The notes: generated by a model from the letters alone, not told the origin. A stretch of DNA of 64,000 bases from Diplonema papillatum (GCA_030068145.1 JAPJBO010000344.1:155074-219073), one strand, 5' to 3'. Positions 1 through 12,800 are shown, counted from the stretch's first letter. Numbers and translations are program-made.

Positions 1-200
1 AGAAGCTCACCCTGGGGCAAGTGTCAAGCGGTCGACCGCAGCATGCAAGCTTAATCCGTAAACTGAGGGGCCGCCCGGAGCTTAATTCGTAGCACACGGT
101 GCCACAACCTCGTCCGCTCTGCCCTGTGGTTGACCATCTCTATAGGCTTGTCTTCAGCGCAAGCGCCAAGCCCCAAGGTGCTTTATTTATGCGTGCCGGT
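1..200 (+). repeat. Dispersed repeat, family K (partial copy)
   Basis: The stretch with CACGGTGCCACAACC, GTCCGCTCTGCCCTGTGG and GCGCCAAGCCCCAAGGTGC recurs near 38.52-38.62 kb; a longer relative lies inverted at 55.83-56.03 kb. It is the only recognisable content between the window edge and the cyclase stop codon. Confidence 0.6.
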
Positions 201-318
201 TGATCGTTTCCCACTTTCCGCTCCATTTTCAGAACACGCTGTCAGACAGTCTACGTCTTTTTAGCTCTCACGATACTGGTGTTGTGGGGCGTCCCACAAG
301 AGTGTTAGTACTAAAAAG

Positions 319-3300
319 CTAAAACGAAACCTGCTCTTCCGCCTCCTCCCGCCGGCGGTTCTCTATCTTGAATGAGTCGGTGACGGCGCTCAGGTCTTCC
401 TCGGTGGCGGCTATTCGCCGCTTGAGCTTCCGCGTCTCCTCCGCGTCGAAGTTTGCGAGCTTGGTTTTGATTTCGGCGAGTTCCTCTTCCTTCGACGCCA
501 CGAGCTGCTCCTTCCCGCTGAGCTCGCGCTTCAGGTTGATGCACGCGCCTTCGCCTTCGGTCGCGGCTTGCGCGGCTTGCTGCTGCAGGGCGCGCAGTTC
601 CTTGACGAGCGCTTCGAGCCGTGCGATGCGCGAATCCCGGTTGCGGATCTCGGTCGCGTGCTGCTGCGTCTTAGTCTCCTCCTTCTCCTTGAGGTGCCGG
701 ACATAGTCTTCCTTCTTCTGCAGCATTTCCTGCAGCCGGAGCACGTCCGCGACGCAGTCGCTGCGCGACATGGCGATCACCGCGTCCCTGTCCAACGAGG
801 TCCGCGGGGACTTCCCGCTGTTCGACGTCAGCGACATCTTGCTGCCCCCCAGGTTCATCGAACTCGACGTCTTTCTGCACACGTCGATCTCGCTCAGCCG
901 CCGCGCCCGCGCGGGTTGGTCGCTCTGCGCCTCCCAGTACGCCCAGCGCCCGGCGGACAGCTTCTTGGGGACGAGGGAGAAGTACGTAAGCTGGATGCCG
1001 TCGGGGATGACGTCTTGGAGGGAAGGCCGGCGGAGGACGTTCAAACTAGTGTTTTTCGGCGTCTGCGAGCCGTCGGTTGAAGAAGTGGTGGCCTGCTTGT
1101 TCGACTTGGCCGAGTCGCTGAGCGGCGAGCCGAGGCCGGTGAAGGTGCTGTGCTGCACCGGGAGCTCGAGGTTGGGGAGGTTCGCCGGGGCGCGGCGCTT
1201 GAGGCCGCCCGCGTTGGCCTGCTTCGGCGAGTTCCCGTTGCCGCTCGACGTGAACGTCGAGCTCCGCTCGCGCCGCGAAGTCGGCCCGGTCTGCGGCTTC
1301 GGGGTGCCGGCCGGCCCGGCGGCGGCGCCGAAGGCGGTCGTGCCTTGGCCGCCTCCCCCTGCGGCCGCCGCCACCGGCGTCGTCACCGCGTTGCGGATCT
1401 CCAGCATCTTCCACGCGAGTTCCGGGACCGCTACCGACTGCCAGTCGTGGGCGCCGGCGCCGCTCTTCACGAGGATTTCGCCCTGGCGGCACACCCTCTG
1501 CCCCAGCTCGGCCTCCTGGACCAGCTCGTCGCCGTAGCTTCCCTTCACGAACGGCGCGACGCCGTCGGCGACGCTAACACCCATCGACAGCCGCGGGCCG
1601 GAGAGGATCGTCTGGTGCAGCACCTTCACGGCCGGGTACTGCGCCGTAACGCTGGGAGGCCACGCGAGGGTGTTCATGGCCACCTGCACGTCGGCCGCCC
1701 AGCGGAGGGCGTTCTCGAGCGACCAGAAGGCGAAGAGCCCACAGGAGTCGATGTCGAGAGGGCGCACCTGGTACCCGCTCCATGTCGGCAGCTTCTGCGC
1801 CATGACGCGCGCGGCGCCGCGCGCGGCTATGTGGAGGACTTTGACGTTTTTGTCGTTAGGTTCAGAGCATCCCACGCAGACCAACGCGACGCTGGTGCCG
1901 GTCGGTGCGACTGAGTAGTCAAACCCGTCGTGCATCCGCATGATCGCGGCTTCGCGCTTCGCAACCTCCTCCCACACGGACCGGTTCTTCACCGCCAGGC
2001 GCCCCACCGTGTATTCGAGGAGGCTCATCTTCCTCCGGCGTGACGACTTGCTCGCTGCCATCTGCTGCCACTCTTGCCCGATCCGCTTCGCCCACGTCGG
2101 CGGGCCGTCGCCGCCGCCGGGGTCCTTCTCGCTCACGGTGCGCCGGACGGGCGCGGGCGACTCGTCGGGGGCGGCGGCTGTTTTTTCGGCCTTCGCCTCT
2201 CCTTCATAGAGTGCCACCCGCCCTTCGAGCCTCGCCGGCAGAAGCGCGAAGATCGGCTCGGGTTTCGCGATGCCCTTGAGGTGCCGGACACCGAGGCACT
2301 TCAGGTAGATCTCTTTGTCCGGCAGCGCGCCCTGCTTCTGCAGGGCCCGGAAGGCGGAGCCGCCGACGACCGTTTCGCCGCCGCGGGCGCACGACGAGAT
2401 CCGAGCTGCCAGGTTAACGGTCGGCCCAAAGTAATCCATCCGCCCTGTGACCGGGTCTCGCTCGCAGTCCGGCTTCCCCGTGTGCACCCCGCAGCGGACG
2501 CGGAGGCCGTTGAATACGACGGTGCGCACAGAGGAGAGCGACCCGTCGGCCGCTTTCTCCTCTGACTCCGCCCACTGCTTCTGGCAGTGCAGCCCCGCCG
2601 GCGTGTCGGCGACCTCGCTCCGCATCCGGTCCGGCCAGGGGAGCTCGAGCAGGCAGTTCTGCAGGTCCATCGCCCAGTGCAGCGCGACGCTGGTGCGGTG
2701 GAACGCCACCATGAACGCGTCTCCCTCGGTCTTCACCTCGTACCCACCCCACTTGTGGATGAGCCGGCGGAAGAGCTCGTTGTGGAGGGAAAGCGCCTGC
2801 TTCATGGCGTCTGGGTACGTTTCCCAGAGCAAAGTGGAGCTTTGCACGTCGGTGAACGCGAGCGTGACGGTGCCGATGGGCGGGACGATTTCGACGACCT
2901 CGTCGTGGAGCGCCATGAGCGCGGTTTCCATCGCCGACACCCGCGAGAGCCAGTTCGAGACCGACGACTGCCGCGTCTTCGCCGTGGCACCGGCGGGCGC
3001 GGCCTTCAGGCTCGCCGCCTTACGTACCCGCTCGGACGGCAACAGGCTCACCGGGATGTTCGGCGCGTTGAAGAACTGCACGAATGCGAGCAGCTCCGCT
3101 GGGAAGTCTGCGACCGAATTGTTCTTGTACACGCACGCCGCGTTCTTGAACAGCTTGATCCGCTTTTCGACGAAGTTGATGCGTATCGAGACCGCGTCCG
3201 CCGGCGTGTACGGCTCGGTCGAGTCCTTCGGCGACTCGCTGCCGTACCCGAAGATCAACCCGTCGGGCCGCCACAAGAACGCCCACCCGTTCGGGGCAAC

Positions 3301-4918
3301 CTGCGTGTGGAAGGTCGTGATCCCGGGTGACGCGACGCCGATGTACGTGCCGCAGTTCTCCATGTTCTTCCCGACCCGCCACTTGATCTCGTGCCAGCCA
3401 GGCCCGTTGAAGAGGATCGACCCGAAGACGCAGACGTCCTTCGTCGAGAAGGTCCGACACGTCGACCCATGGTCGTCAAACGAGACGTACCTCGTCTTCG
3501 ACGAGGTGTCCCACCCCCACTCCACCCCGGTCTGGGTCGACGCGTTGTCCACCGGCCTGCTAGTGATGGGCGGCAGGCCCTTCGGGCTGGTCACTGCCAG
3601 GGTCTGAGATCTGCTCCTCCCGAGCGGCCGTTCCCCCACGAGGGCTAGCGTGCCTTGGTACAGCTGCAGCGTCTCGCGCAGTGCTTGCACGCCGTCGCAG
3701 ACGACTTGCCCTTCGACCGTCGTCTGGTAGTGGTGCATCTGCGCGGTTTCCTTGGCGAGGGTCGACACCGCGGTCTCCTCCGCCGTTTTCCCCGACTTTT
3801 CGAGCTTCCGCGCGCGGCCTTTCCAAAGGGCGGCCTTGTCCTTCCCCGAGAGCGCCGCCGGCAGACCCTTCACCGCGTCAGTGAGCCCCGTCCACAGGAT
3901 CCGAAGCTCGCCGATTTCTTTGAAGGCGTGCCGCTTGAGCACCTTCACGTCAAAATTCCCAAGCTCCTCCCCGCCAAGGTCGTAGACCAGCTGCCGCCGG
4001 CGCCGCGGGTCCGTAGGGGTCTCCATGAGGTTGAGGATCAGCCCTACGGTGTCGAAGTGCGAGCGCTGCTGGTGGTACTGGTGCGTTGTCGCCACCGCGC
4101 GTGGCGATACGGTCCCACCACCGCCGCCGCCCCCTGGGGCACCCCCTGGGGCACCGCTCTTGAGGATGAGGGCCGGGACCGACGAGTTTTTGTAGAGCGA
4201 GAGCCGGCGGGCGCGCGTCGGCTGCCGCTCGGCCGGGTTGAGGAGGAGCCCGCGGTCGGGTTTGTCGACGGGCAGCGGCGCCGGGCCGGTCGGCGGCGGC
4301 TGGTTGAGGCTCAGGTACGGCTTCGGGGTGCGGAGGTTCTGCAGCAGGCGCGTCGTGCCTACGATGCTCTCGCCGAGCGAGAAGGACGGTGCCGTCGCGG
4401 GGTCGCTTTGTGCGGTCGGCTGCGCCGCCGCGCCGTACGGCGGCAGCGGCGACCCCGACCGGTAGGGCTGCATGCTCGACGAAGGAGACCCCACCGGCGT
4501 CGCCTTCTGCCACTCCTCGTACGCCACCTCAAGCGCCGAGAGCAGATTCCCGGCGTGGACGGCGTTCACCGGTGTGTCGAACTCGTGCCCGTTCCAGCTG
4601 TGCTGCGCGAGCACGGTCGTCATGTACGACAGCGCTCTGAACTTCTGCGCCCAGAGGCACGCTTCGTTGAGCCGGCTTGTCTTCGCGCGGCCGAATGCTA
4701 CGTCTTGGCACGCGCTGATGAGGTCTTCCGCGGCTTCGAACGGGACGGACTCCACGCGGCGCTGGAGCTCGCCGGAGCGGAGGACCCGCGCGACCGCCGC
4801 CCACCACTTGTTGGTCTTCAGCCAGCCGACGGGGCCCGCGGTGGACGCCGGCGGCAGCACGATCGGCGGCGGCTTCGGCGGCTGCGCCGAGGCCGGCGAC
4901 CGCTGCTGCTGCTGCTGC

Positions 4919-4985
<67 letters not shown>

Positions 4986-5130
4986 GAGCGGGCGCTGGCG
5001 GGGACCCGAAGGATGACGGGAACGGGTTCTGCGCGGAGAAGCTGCGGGTGACCGTGATCGGCGACGAGGGCGACTTCTGCGCGCCGCCGCCGTCCTCGGG
5101 CGCCGAGCCCCCGGAGCTGGGCGACGCCAT
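319..5130 (-). CDS. Class III adenylyl cyclase with SPRY-like domain and degenerate second cyclase domain
   Basis: This predicted protein of about 1,603 residues should make cAMP from ATP. From the Met at 5130 the order is: low-complexity N-terminus with polyglutamine (about residues 50-77); a SPRY/B30.2-like region (about 540-705); a complete class III cyclase homology domain (about 752-935); a degenerate second cyclase-like domain (about 1077-1230); and a charged coiled coil to the end. In the complete domain the metal-binding aspartates are Asp761 (AFTDVQSS) and Asp804 (KTEGDAF). Lys800 and Asp899 (MDYFGP) fit adenine rather than guanine selection, and Asn906/Arg910 (VNLAARI) are the transition-state pair. 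The second domain lacks these residues. No membrane segment is evident. The frame stays open to 5184, but those 18 extra codons lie in a tandem repeat, so I prefer the Met at 5130. Closest in style to trypanosomatid and fungal cyclases. Confidence 0.9.
4902..4983 (-). repeat. CAG/CTG trinucleotide repeat encoding polyglutamine
   Basis: A nearly pure CTG run on the plus strand reads as glutamine codons in the cyclase gene, with a single arginine interruption. It should be length-polymorphic. Confidence 0.9.
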
Positions 5131-5159
5131 TCCGCTGCGGAAGGGGGGGAGGTACAAAA

Positions 5160-5285
5160 ACGCGCTTGGAATGGGTCGCGTCACGCGAAGTATCCTACTG
5201 GGAACGAAGGTTGCAAGAACGCCTTGGAATGCGTCGCGTCACGCGAAGTACTCTACTGGAAAGAGGGGTTGCAAGAATGTGCTTG
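5160..5285 (+). repeat. Two tandem copies of a ~60-bp unit at the cyclase 5' end
   Basis: The block containing GTCGCGTCACGCGAAGTA and GTTGCAAGAA is present twice in tandem. Its CAAGAACG / GCTTGGAATGG motif recurs near 21.30 kb and 38.92 kb, so the unit is dispersed. It supplies the optional first codons of the cyclase frame, which argues against the start at 5184. Confidence 0.75.
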
Positions 5286-6990
5286 GACTGGATGCGTGTG
5301 CTCGACACTGCACTGGTCTGGGGGTTCGGCCAAAGAAAGGCCAGGGCCCAGTTATCACTGAGGGACCGCCTTGAGGGTGCGGTTTGGCTACGGGAAAAAA
5401 GTCGGGACGAGGCGGAGAGCCGAAACTCCGCTTCGCCCGACCCCCGCACCGCCACCCCCTTTGATTGGGTGGCCGTCCCTTGTTTTCTAGCAGATTTTTG
5501 AGCTGCCGGACGATCACGAAGGGGTCGTTCGGTGCTTTTGGTGGCTTTGTGCAAGTTCGACGCTCAACTTGTGTTGGCGTGTTGTTTGGTGTCGTACGGT
5601 CTGTATTTTTTTTTGTCTGTTTCCTGTTTCTGTGTTAACAATGCATTAGCGGCACTAAGAATTGGACTAATTATATGAAACTAACCACAGCAGAGTTCCG
5701 CTAGTGCGTCAGAACTCAACTTGTGCCGGATTCCTGATGCTCTGCTATTCTACTCCTCCCTCCTCACTCCTATTGCTCGGGCTTGCTTGATTAATACCTG
5801 ACTAGTGGTTGATCAACGTACTGACTGGTTGAGGCCGTATTTCCGATTCTGAATTGTGGTGTGGTACTCATTTGCTTGCAAATGACTCCCCTAACGACGA
5901 ATGATTGATGAATGCCGGTGCATGACCGTCTATCAGGGCTTACGCAGCTCTTTGGTCTTGGAACTAAAAAGCTACTGAAAATCAGTACGTAGCATGTGTT
6001 TGCCTCTGCCTCTCTCCGGCCTCAACCCTCCAGTGTCGCGGTGGTAAGCAACAGCAGGATCTGTCGACCGGAATCCTCGGTACTGCGGTTGATTCCCCAG
6101 ATGAATCTGCAGAAAAGATAGTACGTGCTGATAACGTACTGATTTCAGCACGTGTACACGTACTGATTCAGCATGTGTGCAAAAAGAAACTAAGAAAAGT
6201 AACGTGCTGAAATCAGTACGTTCAGCATGCTGAACGTAAGGCCTGCCGTCTATGGGTCAGTGCCTGATAATCAACCGCGCATGAATTAAAATCAAAGACT
6301 GGCAAATATGAGAGAGACTGGTGCTCGTAAGGCAAGGATGCTGGTCACTGTATTGTTCCTGTTGACTAGTCTAGTGGCCTCGAAGGTCCGATGGTCAACG
6401 GCGCCATTGACGAAAGATGCGGTGTCTTGCCTCAGGGTCGATTGGTTTATGCAGCAGCACAACGGAAATGCAACAGACTCCCGCTCCGAAGTCGATTGGT
6501 AGCAGGCAATGCAGGCAGACAGAAGGCTAGTGGTTTGATGGTCTCGGGCTAGGAAGATGGCGAGTGCTTACTTTTGTTGGGCAATCGTTCGTGCAGAAAA
6601 GGGGGGAGCAAGCCCGATTGTGTGAGCGGCGCAGTGGCTTGTGTCGACGACGCATCGGCAAGGATGGACGAGAGCAAGGAACGAGCAAGGGAAAGCCCCT
6701 GTTTTGCAGCGTTGCGCGTGTTGTTTAGTCGGGAGAGTATGAAATCCTTCATACGCAATTCATACACGCAACGCGTTCTCGAAATGCAAGTGACCTGTAT
6801 AAGGTAGCTGCACGGTGTATACATGTGGTGTTGCTGTTCGTTGGTTGCAACCATGCTTTTAGAGTGAAAGTTCGCTTGAGAATCCGAGGGTTCAAGGCTT
6901 CGGGGCGACCAAATGTCGAGTAGTGGGTTTTTTGAAGAACCGACTTGCGAGGCTCCGTCTGGCAAAACGAGTCGCTGAGTTTGAGCTAGA
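5286..6990. other. Intergenic region, no convincing gene
   Basis: AT-richer DNA upstream of the cyclase. It contains the inverted repeat at 6133-6222 and a family A terminus at 6856-6908. A 138-codon frame on the minus strand (6549-6965) resembles nothing I recognise and runs through the family A repeat. Confidence 0.6.
6133..6222. repeat. 21-bp perfect inverted repeat with a 48-nt loop
   Basis: The arms are 6133-6153 and 6202-6222; the left arm begins AACGTACTGATTTCAG and the right arm ends CTGAAATCAGTACGTT. The loop carries further CGTACTGATTCAGCA-like partial repeats, so several alternative hairpins could form. Confidence 0.9.
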
Positions 6991-6991
6991 A

Positions 6992-8632
6992 CCCCGCGGA
7001 CACACCGCTCTGTAACTCCAGCTGCGAACTAGACTCCGCTACAAGAAGAGTTCTAAGCGAAGCGACGTCGTAGAGCACGGTGGAGTCTGGCCTCACAAAA
7101 GCGGGTGTAACGCGGACACACCCCTCTGTAACTCCAGCTGCGAACTGGACTCCGCCGTGCTGCAAGAAGGGTTCTAAGCGAAGAGCGGAAGCGACGTCGT
7201 AGAGCACGGTGGAGTCCAGCCTCACAAAAGCGGGTGCAACGCGGACACACCCCTCTGCAACTCCAGCTTCTGAACTGGACTCCGCCGTGGATGACGTTGG
7301 CGTTGCGGTCTGCAAGAAGAGTTCTACTAAGCGAAGAGTGGAAGCGACGTCGTAGAGCACGGTGGAGTCTGGCCTCACAAAGCGGGTGTAACGCGGACAC
7401 ACCCCTCTGCAACTCCAGCTTCTGTGAACTGGATTCCGCCGTGGATGACGTTGGCGTTGCGGTCTGTAAGAAGAGTTCTAAGCGAAGAGTGGAAGCGACG
7501 TCGTAGAGCACGGCGGAGTCCGGCCTCACAAAGCGGGTGTAACGCGGACACACCCCTCTGCAACTCCAGCTTCTGTGAACTGGATTCCGCCGTGGATGAC
7601 GTTGGCGTTGCGGTCTGTAAGAAGAGTTCTAAGCGAAGAGTGGAAGCGACGTCGTAGAGCACGGCGGAGTCCGGCCTCACAAAGCGGGTGTAACGCGGAC
7701 ACACCCCTCTGCAACTCCAGCTTCTGTGAACTGGATTCCGCCGTGGATGACGTTGGCGTTGCGGTCTGTAAGAAGAGTTCTAAGCGAAGAGTGGAAGCGA
7801 CGTCGTAGAGCACGGCGGAGTCCGGCCTCACAAAGCGGGTGTAACGCGGACACACCCCTCTGCAACTCCAGCTTCTGTGAACTGGATTCCGCCGTGGATG
7901 ACGTTGGCGTTGCGGTCTGTAAGAAGAGTTCTAAGCGAAGAGTGGAAGCGACGTCGTAGAGCACGGTGGAGTCTGGCCTCACAAAGCGGGTGTAACGCGG
8001 ACACACCCCTCTGCAACTCCAGCTTCTGTGAACTGGACTCCGCCGTGGATGACGTTGGCGTTGCGGTCTGTAAGAAGAGTTCTAAGCGAAGAGTGGAAGC
8101 GACGTCGTAGAGCACGGCGGAGTCCGGCCTCACAAAGCGGGTGTAACGCGGACACACCCCTCTGCAACTCCAGCTTCTGTGAACTGGATTCCGCCGTGGA
8201 TGACGTTGGCGTTGCGGTCTGTAAGAAGAGTTCTAAGCGAAGAGTGGAAGCGACGTCGTAGAGCACGGCGGAGTCCGGCCTCACAAAGCGGGTGTAACGC
8301 GGACACACCCCTCTGCAACTCCAGCTTCTGTGAACTGGATTCCGCCGTGGATGACGTTGGCGTTGCGGTCTGTAAGAAGAGTTCTAAGCGAAGAGTGGAA
8401 GCGACGTCGTAGAGCACGGTGGAGTCTGGCCTCACAAAGCGGGTGTAACGCGGACACACCCCTCTGCAACTCCAGCTTCTGTGAACTGGACTCCGCCGTG
8501 GATGACGTTGGCGTTGCGGTCTGTAAGAAGAGTTCTAAGCGAAGAGTGGAAGCGACGTCGTAGAGCACGGCGGAGTCCGGCCTCACAAAAGCGGGTGTGA
8601 CGCAGGCACACCCCTCTGTAACTCCAGCTTCA
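6992..8632. repeat. 151-bp tandem satellite, about 11 copies
   Basis: Units repeat every 151 bp from about 7.37 kb onward and are nearly identical; the first copies are shorter and more diverged. Each unit carries GCGGACACACCCCTCTG, CAACTCCAGCTTCTG, GATGACGTTGGCGTTGCGG and GCGACGTCGTAGAGCACGG. Because 151 is not a multiple of three, successive units change reading frame and no continuous protein is encoded. Confidence 0.95.
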
Positions 8633-8635
8633 GTG

Positions 8636-8850
8636 AGCTGAAGAGACCGCAATCAACCTGGAGGCCCGACTAAAGGAAGCAGGGCCAAAAGAGACCACAA
8701 TCAATCCTATTAGCCAGATCCCGTGGGATCTCGTCAGGAGCAGGCCAAAAGAGACCACAATCAACCTGGGAGCCGGCGTGTGCGGGCTTGGGCACAGGAG
8801 CAGGCCAACAGAGACCACAATCAACCTGGAGGCCCGACTAAAGGAGGCAG
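8636..8850. repeat. Four irregular tandem copies of a short repeat
   Basis: The motif GAGACCACAATCAACCTGG (once as GAGACCGCAATCAACC) occurs four times, usually after GGAGCAGGCCAA. It directly follows the 151-bp satellite. Confidence 0.8.
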
Positions 8851-9074
8851 ACTCATGGCCCTTTGCGTTGTAGTGCCCTGCAATATGCTGAACAAGCTAC
8901 TGCGGGTTTCTGTCTTCCGCGCCAACGCCGTCGCGAGGGATTTGTCTGCGCGAAGAGATGTAAAAACGGGACACTTGAGCTTCAGGCAGAAGACCCAGAA
9001 CTCCCCGAATCTCCTTCACGAGGCCGAAAAGCAGCCTCAGCTGACGAGAAGAACCCAAAGGCGGGCGGGGAACA

Positions 9075-9449
9075 CTAGCTGGCGCCTTTGTCCGGGGGGC
9101 AGTGCACCGTGTACAGTTCGCCCGTCGATCTCACGAAGGACACGCTCTCCGGCCGCACGTCATCTGCCGGAGGCGGGGGCGGGTCGTCAACTGGGCCTGC
9201 TAGGGGAGGAGGCAGCGATCCGTCTGGTCTGTAGGAGTGCGAGTCGTAATAGGCCCCGATCAGGCGCCCGAAGAAGCCTTTACACTTCGCCGGCACGTAC
9301 ACGTTGGCGTCCATCGCCCGCGCCACGGTATGCCCTTCGGCATTGGAACACTTGTCCGGCACAACGGACGACAGATTCGCCTGCCAGGTGTCCGGCAACA
9401 TGCTGAAAAAGCTGTCGCGCGGTTCTTCGAACGGCATTGGGTTCCCCAT
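9075..9449 (-). CDS. Small hypothetical protein
   Basis: A 124-residue frame starts at an ATG (MGNPMPFEEPRD) and ends at a TAG. Third codon positions are mostly G or C, as in the certain genes of this window, which supports coding. The N-terminal half is mixed and globular-looking with Cys at about residues 34 and 56; the middle has a proline tract followed by DDVRPESVSF. No signal peptide, membrane segment or known domain is visible. It stands alone between two satellite arrays and could be one exon of a longer gene. I do not recognise a family. Confidence 0.55.
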   Translation of the reverse strand: MGNPMPFEEPRDSFFSMLPDTWQANLSSVVPDKCSNAEGHTVARAMDANVYVPAKCKGFFGRLIGAYYDSHSYRPDGSLPPPLAGPVDDPPPPPADDVRPESVSFVRSTGELYTVHCPPDKGAS

Positions 9450-9842
9450 TTTTTCCGAGTTCGCTCAGGAAATCCTGCTGGTGATGTGCATTCAGTCGGG
9501 GACCGTGCTGACCCTTCCTATACAAAAATATGTTAGCACGGCGCTTTCTTTTGTTTTTGCGCACTGGCGGAACTCACCTGCTTTGGTAAGTTTTCTGTAG
9601 TACGCTGTCAACTGCTAACTTGCAGTACCAACAATGCATTGTCACCACGACAAAGCTTCGCCCCACGCTGTGTCCCAGACTTTTTAGCCCGGGTCCCTCT
9701 GGGCACGTCCGGCCTCTCTTTTAGTGTCCTGGTTCTCCAATCAGTTCGCCTTCGTTATTTATGTATGCGAGGATCTCCCGTTATTTGTTTTGCAATGCCT
9801 GCTCTGCGCTTGTGATGCCCACTGCATCGTGTCTGCCTCCTG

Positions 9843-12800
9843 CTCTAATTTCGTGGCCGTGTGCTCTGCACCAGCATCAGTGTACAATAGTCATCTGCTC
9901 TAATTTCGTGGCCGTGTGCTCTGCACCAGCATCGGTGTACAATAGTCATCTGCTTTAATTTCGTGGCCGTGTGCACCAGCATCGGTGTACAATAGTCATC
10001 TGCTCTAATTTCGTGGCCGTGTGCTCTGCACCAGCATCGGTGTACAATAGTCATCTGCTCTAATTTCGTGGCCGTGTGTACCAGCATCGGTGTACAATAG
10101 TCATCTGCTCTAATTTCGTGGCCGTGTGTGCACCAGCATCGGTGTACAATAGTCATCTGCTCTAATTTCGTGGCCGTGTGCACCAGCATCGGTGTACAAT
10201 AGTCATCTGCTCTAATTTCGTGGCCGTGTGCTCTGCACCAGCATCGGTGTACAATAGTCATCTGCTCTAATTTCGTGGCCGTGTGTACCAGCATCGGTGT
10301 ACAATAGTCATCTGCTCTAATTTCGTGGCCGTGTGCACCAGCATCGGTGTACAATAGTCATCTGCTCTAATTTCGTGGCCGTGTGCTCTGCACCAGCATC
10401 GGTGTACAATAGTCATCTGCTCTAATTTCGTGGCCGTGTGTACCAGCATCGGTGTACAATAGTCATCTGCTCTAATTTCGTGGCCGTGTGCTCTGCACCA
10501 GCATCGGTGTACAATAGTCATCTGCTCTAATTTCGTGGCCGTGTGTACCAGCATCGGTGTACAATAGTCATCTGCTCTAATTTCGTGGCCGTGTGCTCTG
10601 CACCAGCATCGGTGTACAATAGTCATCTGCTCTAATTTCGTGGCCGTGTGTACCAGCATCGGTGTACAATAGTCATCTGCTCTAATTTCGTGGCCGTGTG
10701 TACCAGCATCGGTGTACAATAGTCATCTGCTCTAATTTCGTGGCCGTGTGCACCAGCATCGGTGTACAATAGTCATCTGCTCTAATTTCGTGGCCGTGTG
10801 CTCTGCACCAGCATCGGTGTACAATAGTCATCTGCTCTAATTTCGTGGCCGTGTGCACCAGCATCGGTGTACAATAGTCATCTGCTCTAATTTCGTGGCC
10901 GTGTGCTCTGCACCAGCATCGGTGTACAATAGTCATCTGCTCTAATTTCGTGGCCGTGTGTACCAGCATCGGTGTACAATAGTCATCTGCTCTAATTTCG
11001 TGGCCGTGTGTACCAGCATCGGTGTACAATAGTCATCTGCTCTAATTTCGTGGCCGTGTGCTCTGCACCAGCATCGGTGTACAATAGTCATCTGCTCTAA
11101 TTTCGTGGCCGTGTGTACCAGCATCGGTGTACAATAGTCATCTGCTCTAATTTCGTGGCCGTGTGCTCTGCACCAGCATCGGTGTACAATAGTCATCTGC
11201 TCTAATTTCGTGGCCGTGTGTACCAGCATCGGTGTACAATAGTCATCTGCTCTAATTTCGTGGCCGTGTGCTCTGCACCAGCATCGGTGTACAATAGTCA
11301 TCTGCTCTAATTTCGTGGCCGTGTGTACCAGCATCGGTGTACAATAGTCATCTGCTCTAATTTCGTGGCCGTGTGCTCTGCACCAGCATCGGTGTACAAT
11401 AGTCATCTGCTCTAATTTCGTGGCCGTGTGTACCAGCATCGGTGTACAATAGTCATCTGCTCTAATTTCGTGGCCGTGTGTACCAGCATCGGTGTACAAT
11501 AGTCATCTGCTCTAATTTCGTGGCCGTGTGCTCTGCACCAGCATCGGTGTACAATAGTCATCTGCTCTAATTTCGTGGCCGTGTGTACCAGCATCGGTGT
11601 ACAATAGTCATCTGCTCTAATTTCGTGGCCGTGTGCTCTGCACCAGCATCGGTGTACAATAGTCATCTGCTCTAATTTCGTGGCCGTGTGTACCAGCATC
11701 GGTGTACAATAGTCATCTGCTCTAATTTCGTGGCCGTGTGTACCAGCATCGGTGTACAATAGTCATCTGCTCTAATTTCGTGGCCGTGTGCACCAGCATC
11801 GGTGTACAATAGTCATCTGCTCTAATTTCGTGGCCGTGTGCTCTGCACCAGCATCGGTGTACAATAGTCATCTGCTCTAATTTCGTGGCCGTGTGTACCA
11901 GCATCGGTGTACAATAGTCATCTGCTCTAATTTCGTGGCCGTGTGCTCTGCACCAGCATCGGTGTACAATAGTCATCTGCTCTAATTTCGTGGCCGTGTG
12001 TACCAGCATCGGTGTACAATAGTCATCTGCTCTAATTTCGTGGCCGTGTGTACCAGCATCGGTGTACAATAGTCATCTGCTCTAATTTCGTGGCCGTGTG
12101 CTCTGCACCAGCATCGGTGTACAATAGTCATCTGCTCTAATTTCGTGGCCGTGTGTACCAGCATCGGTGTACAATAGTCATCTGCTCTAATTTCGTGGCC
12201 GTGTGCACCAGCATCGGTGTACAATAGTCATCTGCTCTAATTTCGTGGCCGTGTGCACCAGCATCGGTGTACAATAGTCATCTGCTCTAATTTCGTGGCC
12301 GTGTGCTCTGCACCAGCATCGGTGTACAATAGTCATCTGCTCTAATTTCGTGGCCGTGTGTACCAGCATCGGTGTACAATAGTCATCTGCTCTAATTTCG
12401 TGGCCGTGTGCTCTGCACCAGCATCGGTGTACAATAGTCATCTGCTCTAATTTCGTGGCCGTGTGTACCAGCATCGGTGTACAATAGTCATCTGCTCTAA
12501 TTTCGTGGCCGTGTGCACCAGCATCGGTGTACAATAGTCATCTGCTCTAATTTCGTGGCCGTGTGCTCTGCACCAGCATCGGTGTACAATAGTCATCTGC
12601 TCTAATTTCGTGGCCGTGTGTACCAGCATCGGTGTACAATAGTCATCTGCTCTAATTTCGTGGCCGTGTGCTCTGCACCAGCATCGGTGTACAATAGTCA
12701 TCTGCTCTAATTTCGTGGCCGTGTGTACCAGCATCGGTGTACAATAGTCATCTGCTCTAATTTCGTGGCCGTGTGTACCAGCATCGGTGTACAATAGTCA

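Noticed and set aside
6549-6965. 138-codon minus-strand frame as a gene
   Set aside because: It crosses a family A repeat and has no recognisable domain.
7053-8563. Overlapping 77- and 109-codon frames on both strands
   Set aside because: Each repeats at 151-bp steps within the satellite, with no continuous frame.
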